In this document: positions 53,374 to 63,401 of the stretch, piece by piece
Layout: each line of letters starts with the position of its first letter
How positions within the stretch are numbered: the stretch's first letter is position 1
Source of the DNA: Marinobacter caseinilyticus
GTDB taxonomy: Bacteria; Pseudomonadota; Gammaproteobacteria; Pseudomonadales; Oleiphilaceae
Assembly (NCBI RefSeq): GCF_011074955.1
Contig: NZ_WUQJ01000018.1
Location: 310,001-374,000, forward strand
Length of the DNA: 64,000 nt
Direction of reading: 5' to 3'
Translations under genes and position numbers: made by a program
Notes under the pieces: generated by a model
The model's input: the letters and a program-made list of their open reading frames with translations, nothing else
Databases searched by the model: none
What the model was told of the DNA's origin: nothing

Positions 53374-53877
53374 ATGACGGATGCGGACGATGACTATTGG
53401 ATGAGTCGGGCTCTCGCCATGGCCAAGATGGCGGGTGACCGTGGCGAGGTACCGGTCGGTGCGGTGGTGGTGAAATATGGCCGCGAAATCGGTGCCGGTT
53501 CCAATGCGCCAATTGGCGACTGCGACCCCACGGCGCATGCGGAAATACGAGCATTACGTGATGCAGCCCGCCGAGTGGGAAATTATCGTTTGTCAGGTGC
53601 TACACTTTACGTGACGCTGGAGCCCTGCACGATGTGCGCGGGCGCCATCGTGCATAGCCGGATCTCCTGCTTGGTGTTTGGTGCGAGAGAGCCCAAGGCG
53701 GGCGCGATCGTGTCCATCCGCCGGACCCTTGAAGAGGCGGCATTCAACTGGCGAGTGTCCGTTCGGGAAGGAGTGATGGAAGCACCTTGCAGGCGTATGT
53801 TGACCGATTTTTTTGCTGCGCGGCGAGAGCAGATACGCCGACAGCGTAACGCCAATTCAGGGACAGATCAGGGGTAA
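53374..53877 (+). CDS. tadA: tRNA-specific adenosine deaminase TadA
   Basis: Deaminates A34 to inosine in tRNA-Arg(ACG). The 167-residue cytidine-deaminase fold shows the zinc site His55-Ala-Glu57 in PTAHAEIRALRDAA and Cys85/Cys88 in LEPCTMCAGAIVHSR. FGAREPKAGA is the substrate-loop motif, and the end (CRRMLTDFFAARREQIRRQR) is the usual basic helix. The neighbour guaA, 16 bp upstream, matches the purine context, while galE follows after only 3 bp, an unusual partner. Long frames on the opposite strand are shadows. Confidence 0.94.
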   Translation: MTDADDDYWMSRALAMAKMAGDRGEVPVGAVVVKYGREIGAGSNAPIGDCDPTAHAEIRALRDAARRVGNYRLSGATLYVTLEPCTMCAGAIVHSRISCLVFGAREPKAGAIVSIRRTLEEAAFNWRVSVREGVMEAPCRRMLTDFFAARREQIRRQRNANSGTDQG

Positions 53878-53880
53878 GCG

Positions 53881-54873
53881 ATGAAAGTGCTTGTAACCGG
53901 TGGGGCGGGATACATTGGCAGTCATGTCGTACGCCAGTTGGGTAAAGCGGGCCATGACATTGTTGTGTTTGATAATCTGTCCACGGGCTATCGCTGGGCC
54001 GTCACGTGCGGTGAGTTGGTGGTGGGGGACCTTGCTGATGAAACGGCCGTTGACGGCGTATTCAGTAGCCATCGGTTTGATGCAGTGCTGCATTTTGCCG
54101 CCAACATTGTGGTGCCGGAATCCGTCTCTAACCCCCTCAAGTATTACAGCAACAACACCCGAAATACCTTAAACCTGCTCCAAGCCGTTGCGCGACACCA
54201 AACCTCGTATATGGTGTTTTCCTCCACCGCTGCCGTGTATGGCATGCCAGAAGAAACCGTGCTGGCTGAAGAGCGGCCGCTCGCACCAATCAATCCTTAC
54301 GGTGCCTCGAAGATGATGAGTGAGCGGATGATCATGGATTACGCCGCCGCGTCCTCGCTCAACTATGTGATCCTGCGCTATTTCAATGTGGCCGGTGCCA
54401 ATCCGGACGGGCTGTTGGGTCAGGCCACCCCGGAGGCAACGCACCTGATCAAGGTGGCTTGTGAATGCGTAACCGGTCAGCGACCAGGCATGAGTGTCTT
54501 TGGAACCGATTACGCCACGCGGGACGGCACCTGTGTTCGCGACTACATTCACGTGGAGGACCTCGCCAAGGCGCATGTGATGGCGCTGGACTATATGGCC
54601 AATGGTGGCAAGTCGAACGTGCTGAATTGCGGTTATGGCCGTGGCTTCACGGTGCAGGAGGTCATTGACGTGGTCAAGCGCCTATCCGGTGTCGACTTTC
54701 CCGTTGAAAGGACCGGCCGCCGCGCGGGTGATCCCGAAGCACTGATGGCGGATAATCGGAAGATCGTGAATACCTTGGGCTGGACTCCGGATTACGACAA
54801 TCTTGATACCATCGTAGGGACGGCTCTGGCTTGGGAAGACAGTTGGTTGGCCCGTCGTCAGAACGATCGTTAA
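53881..54873 (+). CDS. galE: UDP-glucose 4-epimerase GalE
   Basis: Interconverts UDP-glucose and UDP-galactose, or the N-acetyl forms, for polysaccharide assembly. The 330-residue short-chain dehydrogenase/epimerase has the NAD motif GGAGYIGSH (7-15) and the catalytic Tyr140-x3-Lys144 in INPYGASKMMSE with VFSSTAAVYG upstream. Later blocks YFNVAGANPDG and DGTCVRDYIHVEDLAKAH are GalE signatures. It starts 3 bp after tadA and precedes ugd by 89 bp. Substrate (Glc or GlcNAc) cannot be settled from sequence alone. Confidence 0.93.
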   Translation: MKVLVTGGAGYIGSHVVRQLGKAGHDIVVFDNLSTGYRWAVTCGELVVGDLADETAVDGVFSSHRFDAVLHFAANIVVPESVSNPLKYYSNNTRNTLNLLQAVARHQTSYMVFSSTAAVYGMPEETVLAEERPLAPINPYGASKMMSERMIMDYAAASSLNYVILRYFNVAGANPDGLLGQATPEATHLIKVACECVTGQRPGMSVFGTDYATRDGTCVRDYIHVEDLAKAHVMALDYMANGGKSNVLNCGYGRGFTVQEVIDVVKRLSGVDFPVERTGRRAGDPEALMADNRKIVNTLGWTPDYDNLDTIVGTALAWEDSWLARRQNDR

Positions 54874-54962
54874 CGGGCTGTGTCGGCGTGGACGTCTAAC
54901 AAGCGTGAGCCGGCTGTGAACCGGCGGCAAATCAAAACTATGGAAAGGTTTGAGAAAAAAGC

Positions 54963-56306
54963 ATGAAAATCACGATATTTGGTACCGGATACGTAGGGTT
55001 AGTGACAGGCGCCTGCCTGGCGGATGTGGGTCACGACGTGCTTTGCATGGACGTGGATGAGGGCAAAATCCAAAAGCTGGAAAATGGCCAGATACCTATT
55101 TACGAACCAGGCCTTGAGAACATCGTAAAGCACAATGTTGAGTCGGGCCGCCTGACCTTTACCACCAGTGCCGAAACGGCCGTTGCGCACGGTGTGCTGC
55201 AGTTTATTGCGGTTGGAACGCCTCCCGATGAAGATGGCTCTGCGGATCTGCAGTATGTGACGGCGGTGGCGCGATCCATCGGCCAGAATATGACCGAATA
55301 CAAAGTGATTGTTGATAAGTCGACGGTGCCGGTAGGCACGGCAGATAAGGTGCAGGCCGCCGCCAGGGCCGAGTTGGACCGTCGAGGTGTTGAATTTGGC
55401 TTCGATGTAGTGTCCAACCCTGAGTTTCTCAAGGAAGGCGCTGCCATCCATGATTTCATGAAACCGGACCGGATCGTTGTTGGCACGGACAGCGAGCGTG
55501 CGCGGGAATTGTTGCGGGAGGTGTATTACCCCTTTAATCGCAACCATGACCGGATGATCTACATGGATACCCGCTCGGCTGAGCTCACGAAGTACGCCGC
55601 GAATGCCATGCTGGCCACCAAAATCAGCTTCATGAATGAGATCGCCAATCTGTCTGAGCGGTTGGGTGCGGATATTGAATCGGTTCGTCGGGGTATTGGT
55701 TCGGACCCGCGTATCGGTTATCACTTCATTTATCCTGGCTGCGGGTATGGTGGCTCCTGTTTTCCCAAAGACGTGACAGCGCTGGCCCGAACGGCCAGGG
55801 ATTGCGATTACAATGCGCGTTTGCTCGCCGCGGTAGACGAAGTGAACTCCGCGCAAAAGCATGTGTTGTTCGATAAGGTGAGTCATTATTTCCAAGGTGA
55901 CGTCCGGGGCAAGGTAATCGCGCTGTGGGGGCTCTCGTTTAAGCCCAACACCGACGATATGCGAGAGGCGTCTGCCCGGGCATTAATGGAAGACTTGTGG
56001 GCAGCCGGCGCGCGCGTCCAGGCGTTTGACCCGGAAGCCATGGAAGAGGCACAGCGTATTTATCGGGATCAGGAGAGCCTGCAGCTGAGTGGCACCAAAG
56101 AGCAGGCGCTGAAAGGTGCCGATGCCTTGGTGATTTGTACCGAATGGAAAGAGTTCCGGTCTCCCGACTTTGCCAATATAGCGTCGACGCTGAAGGAGCC
56201 CGTGGTGTTTGATGGTCGTAACCTTTACGAGCCGCAGATGCTGGCGCGTTACGGTCTGACCTACTACGCCATCGGCCGCGGCCGTAACCAGTTTTACGCA
56301 GGCTGA
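54963..56306 (+). CDS. ugd: UDP-glucose 6-dehydrogenase Ugd
   Basis: Oxidises UDP-glucose twice to UDP-glucuronate, a precursor of exopolysaccharide, capsule or lipid A sugar modification. The 447 residues carry the NAD motif [10 protein letters not shown] at 7-16 and the catalytic Cys266 in [36 protein letters not shown] and [16 protein letters not shown] are typical. Together with galE upstream and a HIT protein 8 bp downstream it forms a small UDP-sugar module. No glycosyltransferase is present, so the polymer is unknown. Confidence 0.95.
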   Translation: MKITIFGTGYVGLVTGACLADVGHDVLCMDVDEGKIQKLENGQIPIYEPGLENIVKHNVESGRLTFTTSAETAVAHGVLQFIAVGTPPDEDGSADLQYVTAVARSIGQNMTEYKVIVDKSTVPVGTADKVQAAARAELDRRGVEFGFDVVSNPEFLKEGAAIHDFMKPDRIVVGTDSERARELLREVYYPFNRNHDRMIYMDTRSAELTKYAANAMLATKISFMNEIANLSERLGADIESVRRGIGSDPRIGYHFIYPGCGYGGSCFPKDVTALARTARDCDYNARLLAAVDEVNSAQKHVLFDKVSHYFQGDVRGKVIALWGLSFKPNTDDMREASARALMEDLWAAGARVQAFDPEAMEEAQRIYRDQESLQLSGTKEQALKGADALVICTEWKEFRSPDFANIASTLKEPVVFDGRNLYEPQMLARYGLTYYAIGRGRNQFYAG

Positions 56307-56314
56307 GGGCAGCG

Positions 56315-56734
56315 ATGTCTTTTCAACTTCATGAACGGCTCGCCGCCGATACGATCAGTCTGGGCCGCACGGAGTTGTGCGAGTTGCGTCTGATGAATGA
56401 TTCGTCCTGGCCCTGGGTGCTGCTGGTTCCGCGCCGCCCGGATATCCGTGAAATCTACGAACTGTCGGAGGCGGACCAGATACAGTTGCTTAAGGAGTCG
56501 TCAGCGCTCGGTCAGGGTATGATGGCGGTATTTGCCGGGGACAAGCTGAATGTGGCCGCGCTGGGCAACATGGTGCCGCAATTGCACCTTCACCATATTG
56601 TACGATTTGAAGGTGATTCAGCCTGGCCGGGGCCGGTTTGGGGCAAGCAGGCAGCGATGCCCTACACGGACGATATGTTGCAGCGCCAATTCGAACGGTT
56701 CGAACCGATTCTGGCGGCGGTCAGAAACTGCTAG
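56315..56734 (+). CDS. HIT-domain protein with variant His motif
   Basis: HIT-family nucleotide hydrolase or transferase of 139 residues. The motif is PQLHLHHIVR: His91 and His93 occupy the first two positions of the triad, but the third is Ile95 with an extra His94. The region AWPGPVWGKQAAMPY is shared with a proteobacterial HIT branch in which the third His is also absent. The true nucleotide substrate is unknown. It lies 8 bp after ugd on the same strand, which suggests UDP-sugar metabolism, and 1 bp from the convergent fabR stop. Confidence 0.85.
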   Translation: MSFQLHERLAADTISLGRTELCELRLMNDSSWPWVLLVPRRPDIREIYELSEADQIQLLKESSALGQGMMAVFAGDKLNVAALGNMVPQLHLHHIVRFEGDSAWPGPVWGKQAAMPYTDDMLQRQFERFEPILAAVRNC

Positions 56735-56735
56735 T

Positions 56736-57368
56736 TTACCGCTGAGACGGGTCGGTTGCGTACTTGGCGAGGGTTTGAGCGCCAACCAAGATCATACGCA
56801 ATTCGGTTTTTAGTTTGGCTTTCAGTACTTCCCGGTGTTTGGCGGAAGCATCCAGCGCTTCCGCGCCGTGGTTAAAAACCAATGTGACCATGGCCTCTGC
56901 CACCAGGCGTGCGTCGTACAGTGGTTTTTGCTGTTCGTCAGCAAATCGGCGCAGATCATCCGCAAGCTCAGTGACGAAGTGATCAATTTCAGCCTGTATG
57001 GCGGTTCGGAAGGTTTTGGAAACGCCCGTACGTTCTCGAAGCAACAATCTGAAAAGATTCGCGTTGTTGCCCAGATATTCCATGAATGTCTCAACCGACG
57101 TATTGATCGCGCTGCCATTGCGAGCGATGCGCTTGCGGGCCTGCCGCATGAGTTGTCGCAACGCCAGGCCGCTTTCGTCCACCAACGCCAGGCCAAGTTC
57201 ATCCAGTTCCGCAAAGTGCCGGTAAAACGATGTCGGTGCAATGCCCGCTTCGCGTGCCACTTCGCGAAGGCTCAAGCTGCTAAACCCGCGGTCGGCGCTT
57301 AACTGGGCCAGAGCGGCGTCCATCAAAGCGCGGCGGGTTTTCAGTTTTTGCTCGGCTCGGGCTGACAA
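56736..57368 (-). CDS. fabR: TetR-family repressor FabR
   Basis: Represses unsaturated fatty-acid synthesis genes (fabA, fabB or desaturases) in response to membrane state. The 210 residues have an N-terminal helix-turn-helix: [40 protein letters not shown] (about 13-52), then the effector region [24 protein letters not shown] segment ([20 protein letters not shown]). The combination of [18 protein letters not shown] and ARVAEAM-like helices fits FabR of E. coli and Pseudomonas DesT relatives. The regulated genes are not in this window. Converges on the HIT gene. Confidence 0.82.
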   Translation of the reverse strand: MSARAEQKLKTRRALMDAALAQLSADRGFSSLSLREVAREAGIAPTSFYRHFAELDELGLALVDESGLALRQLMRQARKRIARNGSAINTSVETFMEYLGNNANLFRLLLRERTGVSKTFRTAIQAEIDHFVTELADDLRRFADEQQKPLYDARLVAEAMVTLVFNHGAEALDASAKHREVLKAKLKTELRMILVGAQTLAKYATDPSQR

Positions 57369-57673
57369 TGAAATTCTCCACTGTAAGTAAAAGGGCGGCT
57401 CATTCTAGCGTCCGAGCGTCACTGCGTCATCTTTGTCCCTAACCCCTTGCCTGGGCGGGCTCAATGCCGTCCTCAAAATTCAATCAAACAGAGGCCCTGA
57501 TTTTAAGGTCGATTGTGTTTATAATGACCGGCTTTTTAGAGGGTCCGCCAAAACCTGAGCGTTCGTTGTCATTTCAGCGACCACCACAGTGACTCAAGGC
57601 GGTATCGGATGATGTGAGTAGGGCTGGGTTCGAGACCGAATGCCAGTGTTGTTTATATTGTGGGGTACAAAAG
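57369..57673. promoter_or_regulatory. Divergent region between fabR and fmdB
   Basis: 305 bases without a gene. It holds the candidate fmdB-aspS promoter at 57497-57525. I see no FabR-type operator palindrome and no RNA gene; a TTCGAGACC sequence near 57629 looks like a tRNA T-arm, but no acceptor stem or other arm fits. Confidence 0.45.
57497..57525 (+). promoter_or_regulatory. Candidate promoter of fmdB-aspS
   Basis: TATAAT (57520-57525) is a perfect -10 box; CTGATT (57497-57502) is a poor -35 at 17 bases. Transcription would start near 57532, leaving a leader of about 140 bases before fmdB. Confidence 0.5.
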
Positions 57674-57919
57674 ATGCCGATTTACGAATATGTGTGCGAC
57701 GACTGTGGTTTTGAGAAAGACGTTATCCAGAAAATGAGCGATAAGCCACTGACTGACTGCCCGTCTTGTCAGACCGCCAAGTTCAGGAAGCGGATATCCG
57801 CAGCGGGTTTCCGGCTGTCCGGCACCGGTTGGTACGAAACCGATTTTAAAACGGGGGCGAAAAAGAACCTCGCCGATAAGGGCACCTCAAAAACGTCCTC
57901 AGAATCAGCTGCAGGCTGA
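57674..57919 (+). CDS. FmdB-family zinc ribbon protein
   Basis: An 81-residue protein with a zinc ribbon (Cys8, Cys11, Cys29, Cys32 in MPIYEYVCDDCGFEKD and DCPSCQTAKFRKRIS) and a short glycine-containing extension (FRLSGTGWYETDFK) followed by a Lys/Ser-rich tail. The ATG at 57674 gives the classic MPIYEY start; the frame continues 20 codons upstream, which I reject. FmdB-type proteins are regulators or scaffolds of unsettled function; they commonly precede aspS, which begins 33 bp later here. Confidence 0.9.
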   Translation: MPIYEYVCDDCGFEKDVIQKMSDKPLTDCPSCQTAKFRKRISAAGFRLSGTGWYETDFKTGAKKNLADKGTSKTSSESAAG

Positions 57920-57952
57920 TAACACATTCATACGAATACAGAAACAGCGGGA

Positions 57953-59782
57953 ATGGGTATGCGCAGTCATTATTGCGGTGGAATCAACGAATCTCACATT
58001 GATCAGGACGTCACATTGTGTGGCTGGGTCCACCGACGCCGCGACCACGGCGGTGTTATTTTTCTCGACCTTCGTGATCGGGACGGCATTTCGCAGGTCG
58101 TTTTTGATCCGGATACACCCGACAGCTTCTCGTTGGCTGAGAAAGTTCGCAGTGAATTTGTGATACAGGTTACGGGTCGCGTTCGCCGCCGCCCGGCAGG
58201 CACTGAGAATGCGAACATGCCGACGGGCCAAGTCGAAGTGCTGGGCACCGCAATGACCATTCTCAACGCCGCTGCAACCCCTCCGTTCCCGTTGGATGAG
58301 CACGTCGACGTTGGTGAAGATGTACGCCTGCGTTACCGCTTTGTTGACCTCCGGCGCCCGGAGATGCTGAACCGCCTGCGTTTTCGCTCAAGAGTTACCA
58401 GCTACATTCGTAACTTCCTGGACCGTAACGAGTTCATGGATGTCGAAACGCCGATCCTGACTCGCGCCACACCGGAAGGTGCGCGGGACTATCTGGTGCC
58501 AAGCCGGACCCAGGAAGGCTCATTTTTTGCGTTGCCGCAATCCCCGCAGCTTTTCAAACAGCTGCTGATGGTGTCCGGTGTCGACCGTTATTACCAGATC
58601 GCCAAGTGCTTTCGGGATGAAGATCTCCGAGCTGATCGTCAGCCTGAGTTCACTCAGATTGATATTGAAGCCTCATTTGTCGATGAAGAAAGCCTCATGG
58701 GAATGACTGAGTCGATGATTCGCGAGTTGTTTCGCGACGTCCTCCAGGTTGACCTGCCCGAGTTCACGCGCATGGCGTATTCCGAAGCCATGAAGCGTTA
58801 CGGCAGCGATAAGCCGGATCTTCGTATTCCGCTGGAATTGATTGATGTGGCCGACTTGGTGTCCAGTGTCGACTTCAAGGTGTTTGCCGGCCCGGCCAAA
58901 GACCCGAAAGGACGCGTGGCGGGCTTGCGGGTGCCCCGCGGTAACGAACTGACGCGCAAGCAAATTGACGAATACACCAAGTATGTCGGTATCTACGGCG
59001 CCAAAGGCCTTGCCTACATCAAGGTCAACGACCTGAGCAAAGGCGCGGAAGGTTTGCAATCTCCCATTATTAAGTTCCTCGGTGACGACGTCGCTCTGGC
59101 CGTGATTGAGCGGGTAGGCGCGGAAGACGGAGACCTCGTGTTCTTTGGCGCTGACAAGACCACGGTGGTCAATGAAGCGTTGGGGGCACTGCGGATCAAA
59201 CTTGGTCACGACCTGTCGTTGTTGACATCGGAGTGGGCGCCAATGTGGGTAGTGGACTTCCCCATGTTTGAAGAGACATCGGACGGTGGGCTGCACGCCA
59301 TTCACCACCCGTTCACCGCACCTTCCTGTACTTCGGAAGAACTGGCGGCGTCGCCGGAAACCGCACTATCCAGAGCCTACGACATGGTTCTCAACGGTAC
59401 CGAACTGGGTGGCGGCTCCATTCGTATTCATGACGAATCCATGCAGCAGGCTGTGTTCCGTATTTTGGGCATCGATGAGGAAGAGGCGCGTGCCAAGTTC
59501 GGGTTCTTGCTGGATGCGCTGAAGTACGGATGTCCTCCACACGGTGGTTTGGCGTTCGGTCTCGACCGATTGGTTATGCTGATGACGGGGGCTTCCTCCA
59601 TCCGCGACGTGATCGCCTTCCCGAAAACGCAAAGCGCCACGTGCCTGATGACGCAGGCGCCAGGGGCTGTGGATGAGAAACAATTGCGGGAGCTGCATAT
59701 TCGCTTGCGCAAACCGGCCACGAAGCCGTCGGCCAGCGCTGTCGAGACCAGTAACGAAGGCGAGGCCAACAGCGAATCCTGA
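57953..59782 (+). CDS. aspS: Aspartyl-tRNA synthetase AspS, probably non-discriminating
   Basis: Class IIb synthetase for tRNA-Asp. The 609 residues contain the OB anticodon domain (1-110, [25 protein letters not shown]), motif 2 ([23 protein letters not shown]), the bacterial GAD insert (about 290-420) and motif 3 ([15 protein letters not shown]). In the anticodon domain, His in RRRDHGG stands where E. coli has Leu; in P. aeruginosa this His marks an enzyme that also charges tRNA-Asn, so GatCAB would be needed. That is inference. The start may be the second Met (57959, MRSHYCGG). Likely one operon with fmdB and yebC. Confidence 0.94.
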   Translation: MGMRSHYCGGINESHIDQDVTLCGWVHRRRDHGGVIFLDLRDRDGISQVVFDPDTPDSFSLAEKVRSEFVIQVTGRVRRRPAGTENANMPTGQVEVLGTAMTILNAAATPPFPLDEHVDVGEDVRLRYRFVDLRRPEMLNRLRFRSRVTSYIRNFLDRNEFMDVETPILTRATPEGARDYLVPSRTQEGSFFALPQSPQLFKQLLMVSGVDRYYQIAKCFRDEDLRADRQPEFTQIDIEASFVDEESLMGMTESMIRELFRDVLQVDLPEFTRMAYSEAMKRYGSDKPDLRIPLELIDVADLVSSVDFKVFAGPAKDPKGRVAGLRVPRGNELTRKQIDEYTKYVGIYGAKGLAYIKVNDLSKGAEGLQSPIIKFLGDDVALAVIERVGAEDGDLVFFGADKTTVVNEALGALRIKLGHDLSLLTSEWAPMWVVDFPMFEETSDGGLHAIHHPFTAPSCTSEELAASPETALSRAYDMVLNGTELGGGSIRIHDESMQQAVFRILGIDEEEARAKFGFLLDALKYGCPPHGGLAFGLDRLVMLMTGASSIRDVIAFPKTQSATCLMTQAPGAVDEKQLRELHIRLRKPATKPSASAVETSNEGEANSES

Positions 59783-59816
59783 CCGGGCTCACAAAGCAAG
59801 TGATTTGGAGTGATGT

Positions 59817-60566
59817 ATGGCGGGTCATAGCAAATGGGCCAATATCAAGCACCGCAAAGCGGCGCAGGATGCCAAGAAGGGCAAAGTGTTCACCAAGATG
59901 ATCCGTGAGTTGACGGTCGCGGCCCGGCAGGGCGGCCCGAATCCGGCGGACAACCCGCGCTTGCGGACCATCATGGACAAGGCCCTGACCGCCAACATGA
60001 AAAAAGACACCATGGATCGTGCGATTGAGCGCGGTGCCGGGAGTGGTGACGATACCAATTACGAAGAGCTGACATACGAAGGCTATGGCCCGGGCGGCGT
60101 TGCGATTTATGTCGAAGTCATGACCGACAACAAAAATCGGACGGTTGCGGACGTCCGGCATGCGTTTAGCAAACAGGGTGGCAACCTTGGAACCGACGGC
60201 TCGGTCGCTTACCTGTTCAGCAAGCAAGGTATTATTACCTTCGGACCGGGTGTTAACGAGGAACAACTTATGGAAGCCGCGCTGGAGGCCGGTGCGGAGG
60301 ACGTCGCTGAACAGGACGACGGCAGTTATGAGATAGTGACGAGCCCCGACCAATGTCTGGATATCAAAGAGTCCCTGGTCGCCGCCGGCCTGGTGCCTGA
60401 TAGTTCAGAAGTCACGATGGTGCCGTCAACGTGGGCGACACTGGACTTTGACACAGCGGAGTCTGTGCTGAAGCTGATTGACACCCTGGAAGATCTGGAT
60501 GATGTCCAGAACGTTTACTCCAACGCGGATATCCCTGACGATGTAATGGACGCCTTGAACGGCTGA
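59817..60566 (+). CDS. yebC: YebC/PmpR family regulator
   Basis: A 249-residue protein of the YebC/PmpR family, three-domain fold. Some members bind DNA (P. aeruginosa PmpR represses quorum-sensing genes); others relieve ribosome stalling at proline runs. The sequence starts [27 protein letters not shown], and [25 protein letters not shown] and [15 protein letters not shown] are family blocks. It lies 34 bp after aspS and 34 bp before ruvC, the conserved aspS-yebC-ruvCAB order. Which of the two functions applies is not evident. Confidence 0.94.
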   Translation: MAGHSKWANIKHRKAAQDAKKGKVFTKMIRELTVAARQGGPNPADNPRLRTIMDKALTANMKKDTMDRAIERGAGSGDDTNYEELTYEGYGPGGVAIYVEVMTDNKNRTVADVRHAFSKQGGNLGTDGSVAYLFSKQGIITFGPGVNEEQLMEAALEAGAEDVAEQDDGSYEIVTSPDQCLDIKESLVAAGLVPDSSEVTMVPSTWATLDFDTAESVLKLIDTLEDLDDVQNVYSNADIPDDVMDALNG

Positions 60567-60600
60567 ATTCGTCTTATGCACTGATCATCGAGGAGCGTAT

Positions 60601-61119
60601 GTGGCGATCATACTCGGAGTGGATCCGGGCTCACGTATTACCGGCTATGGGTTGATCCGATGTGAGGGGCGCCGCACGGAATACCTCGATAGTGGCTGTA
60701 TTCGGGTGGGTGAAAAGCCGATGGCGCAACGCCTGCAAACAATATTTCACAGCCTTGCGACGCTGATCGGCGAGTACCGTCCGGACGAGTTTGCCATCGA
60801 GCAAGTGTTTATGGCGCGAAATCCGGACTCGGCACTCAAACTCGGACAGGCCAGGGGTGCGGCTATTGTGAGTGCCGCCAACAGCGGCCTGGCCGTCTTC
60901 GAATACTCGGCCCGTCAGGTTAAGCAGGCGGTGGTGGGCAATGGTGGTGCTGATAAGGCGCAAGTCCAGCACATGGTTCAGACGCTGCTTAGCCTGTCAC
61001 GCAAACCCCAGGCTGATGCAGCCGATGCTCTGGCCATCGCCTTGTGCCATGCGCACATGAACCAGAGTATTAGTCGGATATCCGCCGGAAGCCGTGTACG
61101 GGGTGGTCGCGTTCGCTGA
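60601..61119 (+). CDS. ruvC: Crossover junction endodeoxyribonuclease RuvC
   Basis: Cuts Holliday junctions symmetrically in recombination repair. The 172-residue RNase H fold shows Asp8 in [12 protein letters not shown], the Glu in [26 protein letters not shown] and the late acidic pair in [16 protein letters not shown]. The start is GTG at 60601 with GAGGAG directly upstream. ruvA follows 53 bp later, so ruvC and ruvAB are co-directional as in most gammaproteobacteria. Confidence 0.95.
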   Translation: MAIILGVDPGSRITGYGLIRCEGRRTEYLDSGCIRVGEKPMAQRLQTIFHSLATLIGEYRPDEFAIEQVFMARNPDSALKLGQARGAAIVSAANSGLAVFEYSARQVKQAVVGNGGADKAQVQHMVQTLLSLSRKPQADAADALAIALCHAHMNQSISRISAGSRVRGGRVR

Positions 61120-61172
61120 CATGCCCCCTTTGTTGTTGGTAACACAGGGTCCATCCCCAAAGGAGAATTCAT

Positions 61173-61793
61173 TTGATTGGTCGAATCCGCGGGCTGCTTG
61201 TCGAAAAATCTCCTGGTCAGGCGCTCATCGAGTGTGCCGGTCTTAGCTATGAAGTCGATATTCCTTACACCACGTTTTTCCACCTGCCAGATGCCGGGCA
61301 GGAGTTAACCCTTCATACCCACTTTTCAGTGCGCGAAGACGCCCACAGCTTATTCGGCTTTGCGGCACGCCTGGACCGTGATTTATTCCGACTATTAATT
61401 AAGGTTAACGGGGTAGGTCCCCGGCTGGGGCTGGGCATTCTTTCTGGCCTCGATGCGCATCAGTTCATTCGGTGTGTCGAGTCGAAAGACACCAACTCGC
61501 TGGTCAAGCTGCCTGGGGTTGGTAAAAAAACTGCGGAACGGTTGCTGATCGAGATGGCCGATCGCATTGGTCAGTTGGAAGGGCAGTTTACGCCGGGCAG
61601 CGCACCCGGCTCTCAATCCGCGCCAGCCGTCACTGTCGCCCATCGTCCGGAAGACGAAGCGGAGGCTGCGTTGATCGCTCTGGGGTATAAACCCCAGGAA
61701 GCGGCCAAGGCGGTCAGTAAAGTTGCAAGCGGCGGATTGAGCCGCGAAGAGCTAATCCGGCTTGCTCTTAAGAACATGATTCCAGCCGGTTAA
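61173..61793 (+). CDS. ruvA: Holliday junction DNA helicase subunit RuvA
   Basis: Tetramer that binds Holliday junctions and loads RuvB. The 206 residues include an OB-fold (1-65, IGRIRGLLVEKSPGQALIECAGLSYEVDIPYTTF), two HhH motifs (LLIKVNGVGPRLGLGIL near 75-91 and LVKLPGVGKKTAERLLIEM near 110) and the RuvB-binding domain after about 155 (EDEAEAALIALGYKPQEAAKAV). The start is TTG at 61173 with AGGAG 8 bases before it; no suitable ATG exists near. An open gap of 122 bp separates it from ruvB. Confidence 0.94.
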   Translation: MIGRIRGLLVEKSPGQALIECAGLSYEVDIPYTTFFHLPDAGQELTLHTHFSVREDAHSLFGFAARLDRDLFRLLIKVNGVGPRLGLGILSGLDAHQFIRCVESKDTNSLVKLPGVGKKTAERLLIEMADRIGQLEGQFTPGSAPGSQSAPAVTVAHRPEDEAEAALIALGYKPQEAAKAVSKVASGGLSREELIRLALKNMIPAG

Positions 61794-61915
61794 TGCGCAA
61801 AGCACTGGTGGTCTTTCTGTCGAGAGCGTAACGTGACAGTCAAATCGCCCCTTGTACAATACGTCGTCTAAGGAAACATAAGAGCCAATGTCGATCTCGA
61901 GTTGTGGGCACATAG

Positions 61916-62938
61916 ATGATTGAATCGGACCGTCTAATATCCGCTCAGCCGGGGCAGTACGAGGAAGTTCAAGATCGGGCTATTCGGCCTGCGTTACTGA
62001 CCGAATACGTTGGCCAGCCGTCCGTGCGGGAGCAGATGGAGATTTTCATCTCAGCTGCCCGGGGCCGTGAGGAGGCGCTTGATCATGTGCTGATATTTGG
62101 CCCGCCGGGATTGGGCAAAACAACACTGGCCAATATCATCGCCAATGAAATGGGCGTTGCGATCAAGACAACGTCCGGGCCGGTGCTGGAGAAGGCCGGT
62201 GATCTGGCGGCGATGCTGACCAATCTCGAAGAAGGCGATGTGCTTTTCATCGACGAGATCCACCGGCTCAGCGCGGCGGTTGAAGAAGTGCTGTACCCGG
62301 CGATGGAAGACTATCAGCTTGATATCATGATTGGCGAAGGTCCTGCTGCAAGGTCCATTAAGCTGGATCTGCCACCCTTTACCCTGGTGGGGGCTACAAC
62401 GCGGGCAGGCTTACTGACGTCACCCCTGCGGGATCGCTTCGGCATTGTGCAGCGTCTTGAATTCTACAACACCGCCGATTTGACACACATTGTACAGCGA
62501 TCCGCCAGTCTGTCCGGTGTCAGTCTCGAGCCTGGTGGTGCGCTTGAAATTGCCCGGCGCTCAAGGGGTACGCCCCGAATCGCAAACCGCTTGCTGCGAC
62601 GGGTAAGGGATTATGCGGAAGTGCGTGCAGACGGCTTGATTAGCGAACAGATCGCTGATCAAGCCTTGAATATGCTGAAAGTAGACAGCCAGGGCTTTGA
62701 TCACATGGACCGACGCCTGTTGTTGGCAATGATTGAAAAGTTTGATGGTGGACCGGTTGGAGTGGAGAGTCTGGCGGCTGCGATCAGTGAAGAGCGGGGC
62801 ACTATAGAAGACGTGCTTGAGCCCTTTCTGATTCAGCAGGGCTATATGCTACGAACCCCACGGGGGCGGATGGTGACCTCTCACGCGTATCTGCATTTTG
62901 GCCTGGAAGCCTCTGGCCAGGGGGATGTTCGTGACTGA
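61916..62938 (+). CDS. ruvB: Holliday junction branch-migration ATPase RuvB
   Basis: AAA+ hexameric motor that drives branch migration with RuvA. The 340 residues have Walker [13 protein letters not shown] at 61-72, Walker [19 protein letters not shown], sensor 1 [20 protein letters not shown] with the arginine finger and a C-terminal winged helix ([20 protein letters not shown]). The start ATG is [17 protein letters not shown]. Its 3' end overlaps the ybgC start by about 8 bp. It is the last gene of ruvCAB before the Tol genes. Confidence 0.97.
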   Translation: MIESDRLISAQPGQYEEVQDRAIRPALLTEYVGQPSVREQMEIFISAARGREEALDHVLIFGPPGLGKTTLANIIANEMGVAIKTTSGPVLEKAGDLAAMLTNLEEGDVLFIDEIHRLSAAVEEVLYPAMEDYQLDIMIGEGPAARSIKLDLPPFTLVGATTRAGLLTSPLRDRFGIVQRLEFYNTADLTHIVQRSASLSGVSLEPGGALEIARRSRGTPRIANRLLRRVRDYAEVRADGLISEQIADQALNMLKVDSQGFDHMDRRLLLAMIEKFDGGPVGVESLAAAISEERGTIEDVLEPFLIQQGYMLRTPRGRMVTSHAYLHFGLEASGQGDVRD

Positions 62939-63353
62939 TAACGCTGTTCACGACAATGGCTTCCGTTTACCGGTCAGGGTCTACATTGAGGATACCGATG
63001 CGGGTGGTATTGTATTTCATGCCAAATACCTGCATTACATGGAGCGAGCTCGCACGGAGTGGGTGCGCAGTCGTGGCGTTGGATTGAGGCAGGGGCTGAC
63101 CGACAATGTCAGTTACGTAGTGCAGCGTTTGTCCATCCATTACGCCGTGCCTGGTAAACTTGACGATCAGTTGGAGGTTACGGCCGACCTTGTTCGTTGT
63201 GGGCGGGTCTGGATGGAGTTCGATCAGAAAGTAGTAAGACAGACCGATGGCGTACTGCTCGCCGAGGCGACAGTAAAAATTGCCTGTATTGCCTTGGACA
63301 GTGGTCGTCCGCGAATATTACCCGATGCGATGCGAGAACTGGTTGCCGAATAG
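62931..63353 (+). CDS. ybgC: Tol-Pal associated acyl-CoA thioesterase YbgC
   Basis: Hot-dog fold 4-hydroxybenzoyl-CoA-like thioesterase that acts on short-chain acyl-CoA or acyl-ACP and lies at the head of the tol-pal operon. [27 protein letters not shown] holds the catalytic Asp and the helix of the hot dog. I favour the GTG at 62931 because AGGGGG lies 6 bases before it; the ATG at 62925 and a further start upstream within ruvB are alternatives, so the N-terminus is uncertain by a few residues. tolQ starts 48 bp later. Confidence 0.92.
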   Translation: MTDNAVHDNGFRLPVRVYIEDTDAGGIVFHAKYLHYMERARTEWVRSRGVGLRQGLTDNVSYVVQRLSIHYAVPGKLDDQLEVTADLVRCGRVWMEFDQKVVRQTDGVLLAEATVKIACIALDSGRPRILPDAMRELVAE

Positions 63354-63401
63354 CGACACAGGGCGTCGACCCAAATAACCGGAATAAGCCAGGAGTAAAC
63401 G

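Noticed and set aside
57600..57660. tRNA-like GGTTCGAGACC sequence upstream of fmdB
   Set aside because: No acceptor stem, D-arm or CCA pairing partner can be drawn, so it is not a tRNA.
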